A DNA stretch of 64,000 nucleotides from Labilithrix sp. Lineage in GTDB: Bacteria; Myxococcota_A; Polyangia; Polyangiales; Polyangiaceae. The notes under the pieces were generated by a model. The model searched no databases, was not told the DNA's origin, and saw only the letters and a list, made by a program, of their open reading frames with translations. The translations under genes and the position numbers were made by a program. This document shows positions 47,612 to 56,500 of the stretch, in pieces. The stretch covers positions 62,001 to 126,000 of the forward strand of contig JAHBWE010000002.1 in the NCBI GenBank assembly GCA_019637155.1, in the 5' to 3' direction. Numbering within the stretch: the stretch's first letter is position 1; each line of letters opens with the position of its first letter.

Positions 47612-49465
47612 ATGGGTGAGAGCGAGCAAGAGCAGGTCTCCGGACGTTCCGACGAAGCGCCCGAGGTCCGCGCGAAGCCGCTCCCTCGCCGGCTGCCGGT
47701 GATCGTCGAGGCGCCGGCGCTCGTCCCCGCGAGGATGGTGAACGAGGCGCTCTACTGCGAGCGGCTCATGTACCTCGAGTGGTCGCAGGGGGAGTTCGTC
47801 GACAACGCGTTTACCGTCGACGGGCGCTCGGTCCATCGCCGCGCCGATCGACCCGGCGGCGCGCTCCCTCCGCCGCCGAAGCGCGACGAGACGGACGACG
47901 AAGACGAGCCCGAGGAGCCGGCTCCCTACGAGGCGCGCGCGCTCTGGCTCTCCTCCGAGGAGCTGGGGCTGACCGCGAAGATCGACGTCGTCGAGGCGGA
48001 CGCGTCGTCCGTCGTCCCGATCGAGTACAAGCGCGGAGCGGCGCCGGACGTCCCGGAGGGCGCGCACTTGCCGGAGCGCGCGCAGGTCTGCGTGCAGGTC
48101 CTCTTGCTGCGTGAGCACGGGTACCGATGCGACCACGGCGAGATCTACTTCGCGCGCACGCGGCGGCGCGTGCGGATCGAGATCGACGACGCGCTGATCG
48201 CGACGACGATGGAGGCCGCTCGGCGCGCGCGCGAGCTGGCGGCGGGCGGGGTCATCCCACCGCCGCTCGTCGACAGCAGTCGCTGCGAAGGCTGCTCGCT
48301 CGTCGGCGTCTGCCTCCCCGACGAGACGAACCTGCTCCGCGGCCTCGAGCCCGCGCCGCCGGCGCCGCCGGCCGAAGCCGAGGCGATGGAGGAGTTCTGG
48401 CCGGCGGACGAAGCGCCCGAAGCGGACGACGCGCCCGTCGAGCTGCGGCGGCTCCAGCCGGCCCGCGACGACGAGCTTCCGCTCTACGTCCAGGAGCAAG
48501 GGGCGAAGATCGGTATTTCGGGGGAAGAGCTGGTCATCAAGGGAAAGAAGGGAGACGTCCGCGCGCGGCTCCCGAACGTCTCGCAGGTCAGCCTCTTCGG
48601 AAACGTGCAGATCAGCACGCAGGCGCTGCGCGCCATCCTCGAGCGCGGGCTCTCGATCTCGTTCCTCTCGACCGGCGGCTGGTTCTACGGCCGCGCGACG
48701 GGGGTGGAGTCGAAGAACGTCGAATTGCGTATGGCGCAACACCGCGCGATGGCGGAGCCGGACACGTGCCTCCGCCTCGCGCGCGGCGTGATCGCCTCGA
48801 AGATCCGGAACTCCAGGACGATGTTGCGGCGCAACAACGCCGCCGTCTCGGAGGTGGTGCTCTGGGAGCTCGAGCAGCTCGCGAAGAAGGCGGAGCGATG
48901 CGAGGCGCTCGAGTCCTTGCTCGGGATCGAGGGCACCGCGGCGAGGAGCTATTTCGGCGCCTTCTCCGGAATGCTGAAGGGAGAGGGCGCCGCCGCCTTC
49001 GACCTCGACGGGCGCAACCGGCGGCCTCCGCGCGATCCCGTCAACGCGCTCCTGTCGCTCTCGTATGCGCTCTTGACGAAGGAGCTCGCCCACGTCTGCG
49101 CGTCGGCCGGCCTCGATCCGCTCCTCGGGTTCTATCACCAGCCGCGCTTCGGCCGGCCCGCCCTCGCCCTCGACCTGATGGAGGAGTTTCGGCCGATCCT
49201 GAGCGACTCGATCGTCATCTCCGCGATCAACACCGGCGTGATCACCGAGAGCGACTTCATCTCGCATACCACCGGCGTGGCGCTGCGCCCGCACGGCCGG
49301 CGCCGCTTCCTCGGCGCCTACGAGCGGCGGATGGACCAGCTCGTGACACATCCGGTATTCGGTTATCGCGTGAGCTACCGGCGCGTCCTCGAGGTGCAGG
49401 CGCGGCTCCTCGGCCGCTTCTTGTTAGGCGAGATATCCGCTTATCCGCAGTTCCGGACCCGCTGA
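47612..49465 (+). CDS. cas4-cas1: Cas4-Cas1 fusion protein
   Basis: 617 residues. The start at 47612 follows a GAGGGG ribosome site about 8 bases upstream; an in-frame TTG at 47588 is less likely. Residues 35-245 are Cas4: iron-sulfur Cys49, 225, 228, 234 (LYCERL; CEGCSLVGVC) and nuclease residues Asp125 (AKIDVVEAD) and Glu138-Tyr-Lys140. An acidic Ala/Pro/Glu linker (about 245-285) joins it to Cas1 (290-617), whose active site is intact: Glu440 (LLGIEGTAARSYF), His509 (GFYHQPRFGRP) and Asp521/Glu524 (ALDLMEEFRP). Cas1 integrates spacers; the fused Cas4 trims prespacers and selects those with a PAM, as shown for Geobacter I-G. Such fusions occur in subtypes I-G and V-B. cas2 follows after 6 bases. 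Confidence 0.97.
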   Translation: MGESEQEQVSGRSDEAPEVRAKPLPRRLPVIVEAPALVPARMVNEALYCERLMYLEWSQGEFVDNAFTVDGRSVHRRADRPGGALPPPPKRDETDDEDEPEEPAPYEARALWLSSEELGLTAKIDVVEADASSVVPIEYKRGAAPDVPEGAHLPERAQVCVQVLLLREHGYRCDHGEIYFARTRRRVRIEIDDALIATTMEAARRARELAAGGVIPPPLVDSSRCEGCSLVGVCLPDETNLLRGLEPAPPAPPAEAEAMEEFWPADEAPEADDAPVELRRLQPARDDELPLYVQEQGAKIGISGEELVIKGKKGDVRARLPNVSQVSLFGNVQISTQALRAILERGLSISFLSTGGWFYGRATGVESKNVELRMAQHRAMAEPDTCLRLARGVIASKIRNSRTMLRRNNAAVSEVVLWELEQLAKKAERCEALESLLGIEGTAARSYFGAFSGMLKGEGAAAFDLDGRNRRPPRDPVNALLSLSYALLTKELAHVCASAGLDPLLGFYHQPRFGRPALALDLMEEFRPILSDSIVISAINTGVITESDFISHTTGVALRPHGRRRFLGAYERRMDQLVTHPVFGYRVSYRRVLEVQARLLGRFLLGEISAYPQFRTR

Positions 49466-49471
49466 GGAGCC

Positions 49472-49762
49472 ATGCGCCAGACGTTCGTCGTGAGCTACGA
49501 CATCTCGTGCCCGAAGCGCTTGCGCCGCGTGTATCGGCTGATGCGCGGCTGGGGCGACCATATCCAGCTCTCGGTGTTTCGCTGCGAGCTGAATCCCCGC
49601 GAGCTCGTCGAGCTGCGCTCCCGGCTCGTGGAGATCATCCACAACGTCGAAGATCAGGTCCTCTTCGTCGACGTCGGCCCGGTGGAGGGACGCGGCGGCA
49701 CCTCGATTCGCGCGATCGGGAAGGTCTATACCGCGCCGGAGCGACAGGCGATCATCGTCTGA
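49472..49762 (+). CDS. cas2: Cas2
   Basis: 96 residues. Typical Cas2 ferredoxin-like fold signatures: FVVSYDIS with the conserved Asp10, KRLRRVYRLMRGWGDHIQLSVFRCEL, and a second strand pair EDQVLFVDVGPVEG. Cas2 dimers bridge two Cas1 dimers in the integrase. Length and motifs are normal. It is the last gene of the plus-strand unit and ends only 6 bases from the end of the convergent NERD-helicase gene, so the operon probably stops here. Confidence 0.96.
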   Translation: MRQTFVVSYDISCPKRLRRVYRLMRGWGDHIQLSVFRCELNPRELVELRSRLVEIIHNVEDQVLFVDVGPVEGRGGTSIRAIGKVYTAPERQAIIV

Positions 49763-49768
49763 CGGCGC

Positions 49769-51442
49769 TTACGGAGAGAGCCACTCGCCCTTCGCGTAGA
49801 CGTGGAGCGCGAGCTTCGCGCGGCTCGCGGCGACGTAGCGCGCGCGGCGGTCGCAGCGGGTGTCGGCGGGATCGATGTCGACGAGGATGACGACGTCCGA
49901 CTCGAGGCCCTTGAAGGCGCCGATGGTCGTGTGGAGCACCTTCCCGTCGCGCGCTTGCGGCTCCTCGGCCAGCGCCACGCCGCCGAGCTCCGTCGCGCCC
50001 TTGAGGCTGGAGTTGTCGCGCCGGTGCGGCGTCAGCACCGTGATCTGCTCCGCGGTGACGCCGTTCTTCTCGATGAGCCGCCGCACGAGGTCGTCGACCT
50101 GCGCGCGCGTCTTGGCCGGCCCCGCGTGCGCGTGCACCGTCGGCGGCTCGCCCTCCGGCGCGCGCGGGTGGGGCTCCATCTCGACGCCGCCGAGCTCCTT
50201 CACGACGTTCACGATGCCGCGCGCGTTCCGGAAGTTCACCGTGAGCGACCACGTCTGCGGGATGTCGGAGAGCCCGGATTTCCGGTCGAAGATGCGCTGC
50301 CCGGGATCGTAGAACACGATGAGCGAGCCCTTCTCGCGGTCCTTCAGCGTGTCCTCGAGGACGGAGGTCCAGTCCGACCGGAAGTCCTGCGCCTCGTCGA
50401 CGACGATCGCGTCGTAGCGAGGGAGCGCCTCCGCCGCGAGCGCCTCGAGCAGCGTCTCCGGAGCCTCCTCCTCCCAGAACTTGCGCGCGCGTTCGGCGTC
50501 GGTCTCGTTCGGCGGCTCGTAGACGACGCCGAGCGCGTCGAACGCGCGCCGGCAGAGCGCGTGGAACGTCGTGACGTCGACCTTCCCGCCGATGTCGCCC
50601 CAGCCTCCGACCGTCATCGCGAGGTGCGCCGCGAGCATGCGGTTGTAGCAAATGAGCAGCACGGACTGCCCCGGCTCGCGCGCGTACCGCCGCGCGGCCT
50701 CCAGCGCGAGCGCCGTCTTGCCCGAGCCCGCGCCGCCGGCGACGCGGAGCCTCCGGCACTCGAGGCAGCCCTTCAGCACGAGGAGCTGCTCGTCGGTGAG
50801 CCGCTCGATCGCCGCGCTCTCGACCTTCAGCCGCGCGCCGAGCGTCTCGATGAGGCGCAGCTCGGGGTGGAGGTGCTGGCGGCGGAAGCGATTGAACTCG
50901 GCCGGCGACATCGCGGGCGGCGCCGTGCGCGCGGCGGCGCGCCAGAACGTCAGCGCGCGCTCGACCCAGCGGCCGATCGCGCCGAGATCGTCCGCCGTGA
51001 GGACGATCTCCGTGCGCGCGTCGAGCGGGAGCGGGAAGTCTCGCGCGCGCGCGAACGGGAACGCCACCGCGTAGCCGTGGACGAGCGGGAAGCGCGCGCG
51101 CATGCGGTCGCCGAGCTCGCGCACGAGCGTGTGCATCTGCTTCTGCGCCTGCTCGAACGGGCTGTGCATCGGCGTCTCGCGTCCTTGATGGACGCGGACC
51201 CAGCGGCCGTTCGGGCGGAGCTCCACCCCGCCGCCCTTGCACTCGAGGACGAGCATGCCGCGCTCTCGATGCACGATGAGGAAGTCGACCTCGCCTTGGT
51301 TCGCGCGGTCGCCGAGGTAGTGGAGGCTGTAGTAGACGATGTAGTCGCTCGGCAACCCGTCGCGCAGCGCCTCGAAGAGGGCGCGCTCGGCGCGGAGCCC
51401 GGTCTGCGCGGAAGGCGGGTCCGCGGGGATCATCTGCGCCAT
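49769..51442 (-). CDS. NERD nuclease-UvrD-like helicase fusion
   Basis: 557 residues from the ATG at 51442; the longer frame upstream lies over the opposite-strand gene. The N-terminal 130 residues are a NERD (nuclease-related) domain with GEVDFLIVHRERGMLVLECKGG, i.e. Asp ... Glu-x-Lys. It is followed by a superfamily 1 helicase: Walker A GGAGSGKTAL, Walker B IVVDEAQDFRSDW, a VNFRNARGIVNVV motif, HTTIGAFKGLESDVVILVD and RYVAASRAKLALHVY. The 1A-2A core is compact, so it may be a partial UvrD type. NERD-helicase proteins occur in antiphage islands and on plasmids (e.g. within Nhi and other systems); the exact activity here is unknown. Transcribed towards cas2 and divergent from the DUF559 operon. 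Confidence 0.88.
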   Translation of the reverse strand: MAQMIPADPPSAQTGLRAERALFEALRDGLPSDYIVYYSLHYLGDRANQGEVDFLIVHRERGMLVLECKGGGVELRPNGRWVRVHQGRETPMHSPFEQAQKQMHTLVRELGDRMRARFPLVHGYAVAFPFARARDFPLPLDARTEIVLTADDLGAIGRWVERALTFWRAAARTAPPAMSPAEFNRFRRQHLHPELRLIETLGARLKVESAAIERLTDEQLLVLKGCLECRRLRVAGGAGSGKTALALEAARRYAREPGQSVLLICYNRMLAAHLAMTVGGWGDIGGKVDVTTFHALCRRAFDALGVVYEPPNETDAERARKFWEEEAPETLLEALAAEALPRYDAIVVDEAQDFRSDWTSVLEDTLKDREKGSLIVFYDPGQRIFDRKSGLSDIPQTWSLTVNFRNARGIVNVVKELGGVEMEPHPRAPEGEPPTVHAHAGPAKTRAQVDDLVRRLIEKNGVTAEQITVLTPHRRDNSSLKGATELGGVALAEEPQARDGKVLHTTIGAFKGLESDVVILVDIDPADTRCDRRARYVAASRAKLALHVYAKGEWLSP

Positions 51443-51584
51443 CGTTTGTCCGTACGTGACGTTCGGCGAAGTGTCGAGTGATGAACGGGCGAGCAGCGCT
51501 GCGACACGGCTCGTCGCAGCTGATCGTCGAAAGAGACGAGAGTGACGGAACCGCCGGAGCCGCGATCGAGTACTCTCGCCGGTC

Positions 51585-52586
51585 ATGCTCGGGGGCGCTT
51601 CGCTCGATCGGACCTTCGCGCGACACGCGGCGCGGCGTGCTGCGGGGATGCCCGTCCCCGCCGTGCTCGTGGGCGAAGCGGTGACGCGCGCGTGGGAGGC
51701 GAGCTGGATCGACCGCACCGTCGTCCGATCGGCGGCGCCGGCGGCGGAGGACGCCGCGCGGGAGTACCTCGCCTCGTCCGTCGTGCGCGCGCCGCTCGAG
51801 GCCGCGCTCGGCGCGCGTATCTCGGCGCCCACGAGGGCGCGGACGCCCTTCGAGCGGGGCGTCTGGCTCGCCGCGAGCCGCGACGCGCTGATCGCGGCGG
51901 GCGATCTCGACGCGCAGCTCTTGCTCGGCGCCGTGTTCGCGAGCGAGCGCCCCGCCGACGCGCTGCGCGCGCTCGGCGCCGCCGGCCGGGTGCTCGGGCG
52001 CGGTGCGCCGCCCCTCCTCGTGCTCGGCGGCGACGACGTCGACGTCGCGATCCGCGCCGTGATCGCGATCGCCGAGGCGGCGACGGCGATCCCGCTCGCC
52101 GTCACGACGACGGCGGCGCGCTGGCGAGGATGGCTCGCGTCGAGCGGGCGCGAGCACGCGAAGGCGATGGTCCGTCCGTTCGCGGTCGAGGCGGTCGAAG
52201 CGGGGGCCCTCGCCGAGCGCGCGCGGGAGGAGGACGACGACGAGGCGCGGAGCGCGGCGGAGCGGATGCTCTTCGAGGCGCTCGAGGCCGACGAGCGGTC
52301 GCGCGGCCTCTTCGAGCTGAATCGGTGCCTCGATGTGAAGTTCGGGGCGCGCGCGCTCGAGATCGATCTCGCGTGTCCGTCGCGCCGGCTCGCGGTGGAG
52401 ATCGACGGCTATTTCCACTTTCGCGAGCTCGACGGCTATCGCCGCGATCGGCGAAAGGACGTCGTCCTGCAGAGAGAGAGGTATTTCGTCATGCGGTTCC
52501 TCGCCGACGACGTCGTGACGCGCCTCGACGAGGTGGTGGCGGAGATCCACCGCGCGCTCGTATTCCTCGAGAGAGAGAAGACATGA
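51585..52586 (+). CDS. DUF559 (Vsr-like) endonuclease-domain protein
   Basis: 333 residues, first gene of a four-gene overlapping set. Residues 1-235 are Ala/Arg-rich helices with no family I can name. Residues 245-330 have the DUF559 pattern: ALEIDLACPSRRLAVEIDGY, then YRRDRRKDVVLQ and YFVMRFLADDVV (Asp, Glu-x-Asp, Asp/Lys). This fold is related to Vsr and very-short-patch-repair endonucleases, which cut DNA near specific features. No transmembrane or secretion signal. The stop overlaps the next start (ATGA). In defence islands DUF559 proteins are common DNA-cutting effectors, so this is the likely effector of the operon. Confidence 0.72.
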   Translation: MLGGASLDRTFARHAARRAAGMPVPAVLVGEAVTRAWEASWIDRTVVRSAAPAAEDAAREYLASSVVRAPLEAALGARISAPTRARTPFERGVWLAASRDALIAAGDLDAQLLLGAVFASERPADALRALGAAGRVLGRGAPPLLVLGGDDVDVAIRAVIAIAEAATAIPLAVTTTAARWRGWLASSGREHAKAMVRPFAVEAVEAGALAERAREEDDDEARSAAERMLFEALEADERSRGLFELNRCLDVKFGARALEIDLACPSRRLAVEIDGYFHFRELDGYRRDRRKDVVLQRERYFVMRFLADDVVTRLDEVVAEIHRALVFLEREKT

Positions 52587-53518
52587 ACCCGATCGAAACA
52601 GCCATCTTGGCGCGGCTGCTCGTGCCGGCGCGGAGACCTCCGTCCGAGCGCGACGTAATGAAGAGTCTGCGTCCCTTGTTCGGCAATACGTCCGACGTCG
52701 AAGCGCGCCTGCGCGAAGGGCTCGCGCGCCTCGCCGCGGAGGGCCTCTGCGCCGCGGGCGAGATGCGGTTGACGGCGACGGGGGAGCGGAAGGCGGCCGC
52801 GCTCCTCGGCGTCAAGGCCGGCGCGAAGCCGACGTGGGCGCGCCTCAAGGCGTCGCTCGTCGAGCTGGCCCTCGGCCGGTCGCCGTCCGAGCGCCCGCTC
52901 GGCGCGGGGGCGATCCGCGCCGTCGCGCTCGCGTCGAAGCTCGGGCTCGAGACGAAGTCGACCCGGCAGGCCGACGTCCTCGACGCGTGGGCGGCGCGGG
53001 AGCTCGGGATGGCGGGGCAGCGGCTGACGATCGCGAACGTGCGCGCGTTCGCGCTGTCGCGGGCGCTCGGGATCGAGTCGCTCCGCGATCCGAAGCGGAT
53101 CGGCGCGGTGGCGACCGCGCACGTGCTCGGCGTCCCGCGGACGGACGCGGGCCTCGTGCGTGACGCCGTCCTCCGCGACTGGCTCGAGAAGCCGGCGGCG
53201 GCGGCGCCCGAGGGCGACGAGCTTCACTCGTTCGCGAGCGCGGTGAAGGAGATCGCGCGCGCGACCGAGGACGACGGGCGCTTCGGCCGGCACAAGGTGT
53301 TCATCGCTCCGATCTGGAGGCGCGCCCGCGCGAGCTTCCGGTCGATGGATGAAGGGCAGTTCAAGGCGAAGCTCGTCGACGCCCACCGGGCGGGGTTGCT
53401 CCGCCTGGCGCGCGCGGACCTGACGCCCGCGATGGCGCCCGACGTCGTCGAGGCGTCGGAGGTGCCTTATCTCAACGCCGTATTTCACTTCGTCGATTTG
53501 GAGGGGGCCCTCTCATGA
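52583..53518 (+). CDS. Unknown protein with winged-helix-like ends
   Basis: 311 residues, from the ATG at 52583 that overlaps the previous stop. It looks all-helical. The N-terminal 70 residues (LARLLVPARRPPSERDVMKSLRPLFG...VEARLREGLARLAAEGL) resemble a winged helix that reads DNA. The C-terminal 70 residues (FGRHKVFIAPIWRRAR, FKAKLVDAHRAGLLRLARADL, then APDVVEASEVPYLNAVFHF) resemble another winged helix seen at the end of proteins of several defence operons, but I cannot name the family. The central part is Ala-rich. Its stop overlaps the ATPase start (ATGA). A subunit or adaptor in a complex with the DUF559 protein and ATPase is the simplest inference. Confidence 0.65.
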   Translation: MNPIETAILARLLVPARRPPSERDVMKSLRPLFGNTSDVEARLREGLARLAAEGLCAAGEMRLTATGERKAAALLGVKAGAKPTWARLKASLVELALGRSPSERPLGAGAIRAVALASKLGLETKSTRQADVLDAWAARELGMAGQRLTIANVRAFALSRALGIESLRDPKRIGAVATAHVLGVPRTDAGLVRDAVLRDWLEKPAAAAPEGDELHSFASAVKEIARATEDDGRFGRHKVFIAPIWRRARASFRSMDEGQFKAKLVDAHRAGLLRLARADLTPAMAPDVVEASEVPYLNAVFHFVDLEGALS

Positions 53519-56500
53519 GCAGCGTGATCGCCGACCTGATGACTTCGATTGCACAGACCATCGAGCGGCAGCTCGACGAGTCGACGACGCCGCTCGTCCT
53601 CGGCGAGGGCCTGCAAGGGTGGAGCAAGCGGATCGCGCCCGACGGCGAGAAGGTGACGGCCGGCGCGCTCGTGCACCTCGCGGTCCTGAACGACGCGCTC
53701 GTCGTCGCGGAGCTCGCCGTGATGCAGGACGGCGTGTTCACGAACGAGGAGAGGATTTACATCACGCCGCTCGCGCAGATGGCGGTCCGCTATCTGGGGC
53801 AGTTCCGGCAGTTCTACGAGGAGTTTTCGCACGGCCTCGACGACGTGAAGTACTTCCTCGACCTCCACATGAACGATCCCGCCCCGTTCGGCGGGAGGTC
53901 CTCCGATACGCGCTGGACCGGCGCCGAGATCTGCCGGCGATTCGCGATCAACGCGGGCGACGACGGGCCGCTATTCCTTTATCGCGACGCGATGGTGCGG
54001 CTCGTCGACGACATCTTCGAGCTGACGAAGGGGAGCGATCCGGCCTGGCAGAAGGACCTCCGCGAGCAGATCGAGCTCCACTCGCGGCTCGAGAAGAGCA
54101 GCGCGAGCGACGCGCGCCGGCTCGCCTTCTGCGCGCCGACGAACACGAGCTTCTTCCACGCCGTCGCGCACTCGGCGGAGGTGTTCGAGCGCGATCCGTT
54201 CGACGTCGAGGCGATCCACTTCGAGGCGCGCGAGGCCTTCAACCGGACGCTCCAGCGCGTCTCGAACGTGAACCGCCCCTCGAAGCGCGGCTCGATGCTC
54301 CTCATTCGGGGAGAGTCGGGCGCCGGCAAGACACATTTGATGCGCGCCTTCCGCCGGACCGTGCACGAGGCGCGGCTCGGCCACGTCGGCTATTTGCAAA
54401 TGACGAGCACGAGCGGCTCGTACGCGCGCCATATCCTCACGAGCCTCGTCGACTCGTTCGAGAAGCCGTTCCTCCAGGGCGAGCCGTCGTCGCTCGCCTG
54501 CATCGCGGACTCGCTCATGCGCTGGCGCGTGCCGGCGGAGCTCGCGGCGCAGCTCCGCGAGGAGCCGGAGCCGAGCGCGCGCGCCAACATCGTCGGGCGC
54601 ATCGTCGACAGCCTCGTCGCGCAGGCCGAGTTCTCGTCGATCGACGTCGACCTGATCCGCGCCTTCGTCTATTTCGCCACCAACGACGCCGTCGTCGAGT
54701 CGCGCGTGAAGCGGTATCTCCGCTGCGAGCAGCTGAGCGACTACGACCGGCAGCACCTCGGCGGTATCACGCCCTCGCCGGACGAGAACGCTCCGCTCCG
54801 CATGATCGTCGGGATCGGGAAGCTCGTCGCCGCGTCGCACGGCGGCGCGCTCGTGCTCCTCATCGATCAGATCGAGGACGTCTACGAGGCCGACGTCGCG
54901 CAGCAGCGCTTCCGGAACCTGATGGACGCGCTGCGCCAGGTCACGGAGCTCGTGCCCAGCTCGCTCGCCGCGGTCGCGTGCCTCGACGACTTCTACGAGG
55001 GGCTGCGCAAGAGCCTCACGCGCTCGCTCCTCGATCGGCTCGAGCTCGATCCGCCGCCCGTCCGCATCGTCGCGGCGAGGAGCACCGACGAGGTGGAGCT
55101 CCTCGTCGGCTCGCGCCTCCGCGCGCTGCTGGAGCTCCAGGGCGCGCGCGTCCACGAGGACGAGCCGCTCTGGCCGTTCGGTCCCAACGACATCGCACAG
55201 CTCGCCGGGCTTCGCACGCGCGACGTCCTCGATTGGTGCCGCTCCGCGCACGAGAGCTGCGTGACGGCCGGCAAGCTCGTGCCGTTCGGAAAGCTGGCGC
55301 AGGCTCACGCGACGCCGCCCGCGCCGGCGAAGCCGCTCGCGGCGGAGTGGGCGCGCCATCAGTCCGAGCACACCCTCGGCGTCGTCGACGAAGAGGAGCT
55401 CCTCGCGCTCCTCGAGTGGGGCTTCCGCCACGTCGCGCGCGAGTCCGAGGCGACGGTCGCGGTGTCGGCGCAGGACGGCCTCGAGATCGCGGTCGGCGAC
55501 GGCGCCGGCGCGAAGCGGAGCCTGATCGCCTTCTGCAACGGCGCGCCGCAAGGCGGGAAGCTCGCGCGGCAGGTCGAGGCGGTCGCCGCGCGCGCCCAAA
55601 AAGCCGGCGCGCGCGCGGTGATCGTGCGCTGCTCCGACTTCCCGAAGACGGCGGCCAAGAGCGTGACGTCGGAGCGCCTCGGGCAGGTGCTCAAGCAGGG
55701 CGGCGCGAAGGTCTTCGTCCGCGACACGGACTGGCGCGCGCTCGCCGCGCTGCGCGCCTTCGTCGACGCGCACGCCGGCGCGGCGGACATCGACGCGTGG
55801 CTCCGCGAGGAGCGCGTCGCCTCCAGGCTCGACGTGATGACGAAGATGCTCGGCGCCGAGCTGCCGCCGAAGGCGAAGCCCGCGAGCGCTCCTCCGCCGA
55901 TCACGCCGGCGCCGGCGGACGTGAGCCCGGTGTCGATCCGATCGAACGGCTCGCCGCCGAGCATCGAGCCGCCGATCCCTTCGTCGCACGGCGGCACCGC
56001 CGCGGGTCCCATTTTCCTCGGCCGAACGCGCTCGCTGCATCGGAGCGACGTGACGCGGGACCCGTCGACGTTCGTGCGCCACGCCGCCTTCCTCGGCTCG
56101 GCCGGGAGCGGGAAGACGACGCTGGCGCTCAACGTCATCGAGCAGTGCCTCGTCCGCGGCGTGCCCGCGCTCCTCGTCGATCGCAAGGGCGACCTCTGTC
56201 GCTACGCGACGCCGGAGTTCTGGAACGAGCCGGAGGCGGACCCGGCGCGCGCCGCGCGGAAGCGTGAGCTCTACGAGAAGGTGCGGGTGCAGGTCTTCAC
56301 GCCGGGCGCGCACAAGGGGCGGCCGCTCGCGCTCCCGGTCGTGCCGCCCGGCCTCGCCGATCTCGACATGAGCGAGCGGAGCACGCTGAGCGCGAGCGCC
56401 GCCGCCGGCCTCGGCTCGATGATGGCCTACCGGGGCTCGCAGGTGGAGGGGACGCGCCTCGCGATCCTCGCCAAGGCGATCGAGCTGCTCGCCGAGCTCG

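Noticed and set aside
47612..49762. Firm subtype call of I-G or V-B
   Set aside because: The Cas4-Cas1 fusion and a 36-nt repeat fit both; no effector gene is in the window, so the subtype cannot be decided from this sequence.
52583..53518. Unknown protein considered as a Cas5/6/7 (RAMP) or Cas8-like subunit
   Set aside because: It lacks glycine-rich RAMP loops and appears all-helical with winged-helix-like ends.
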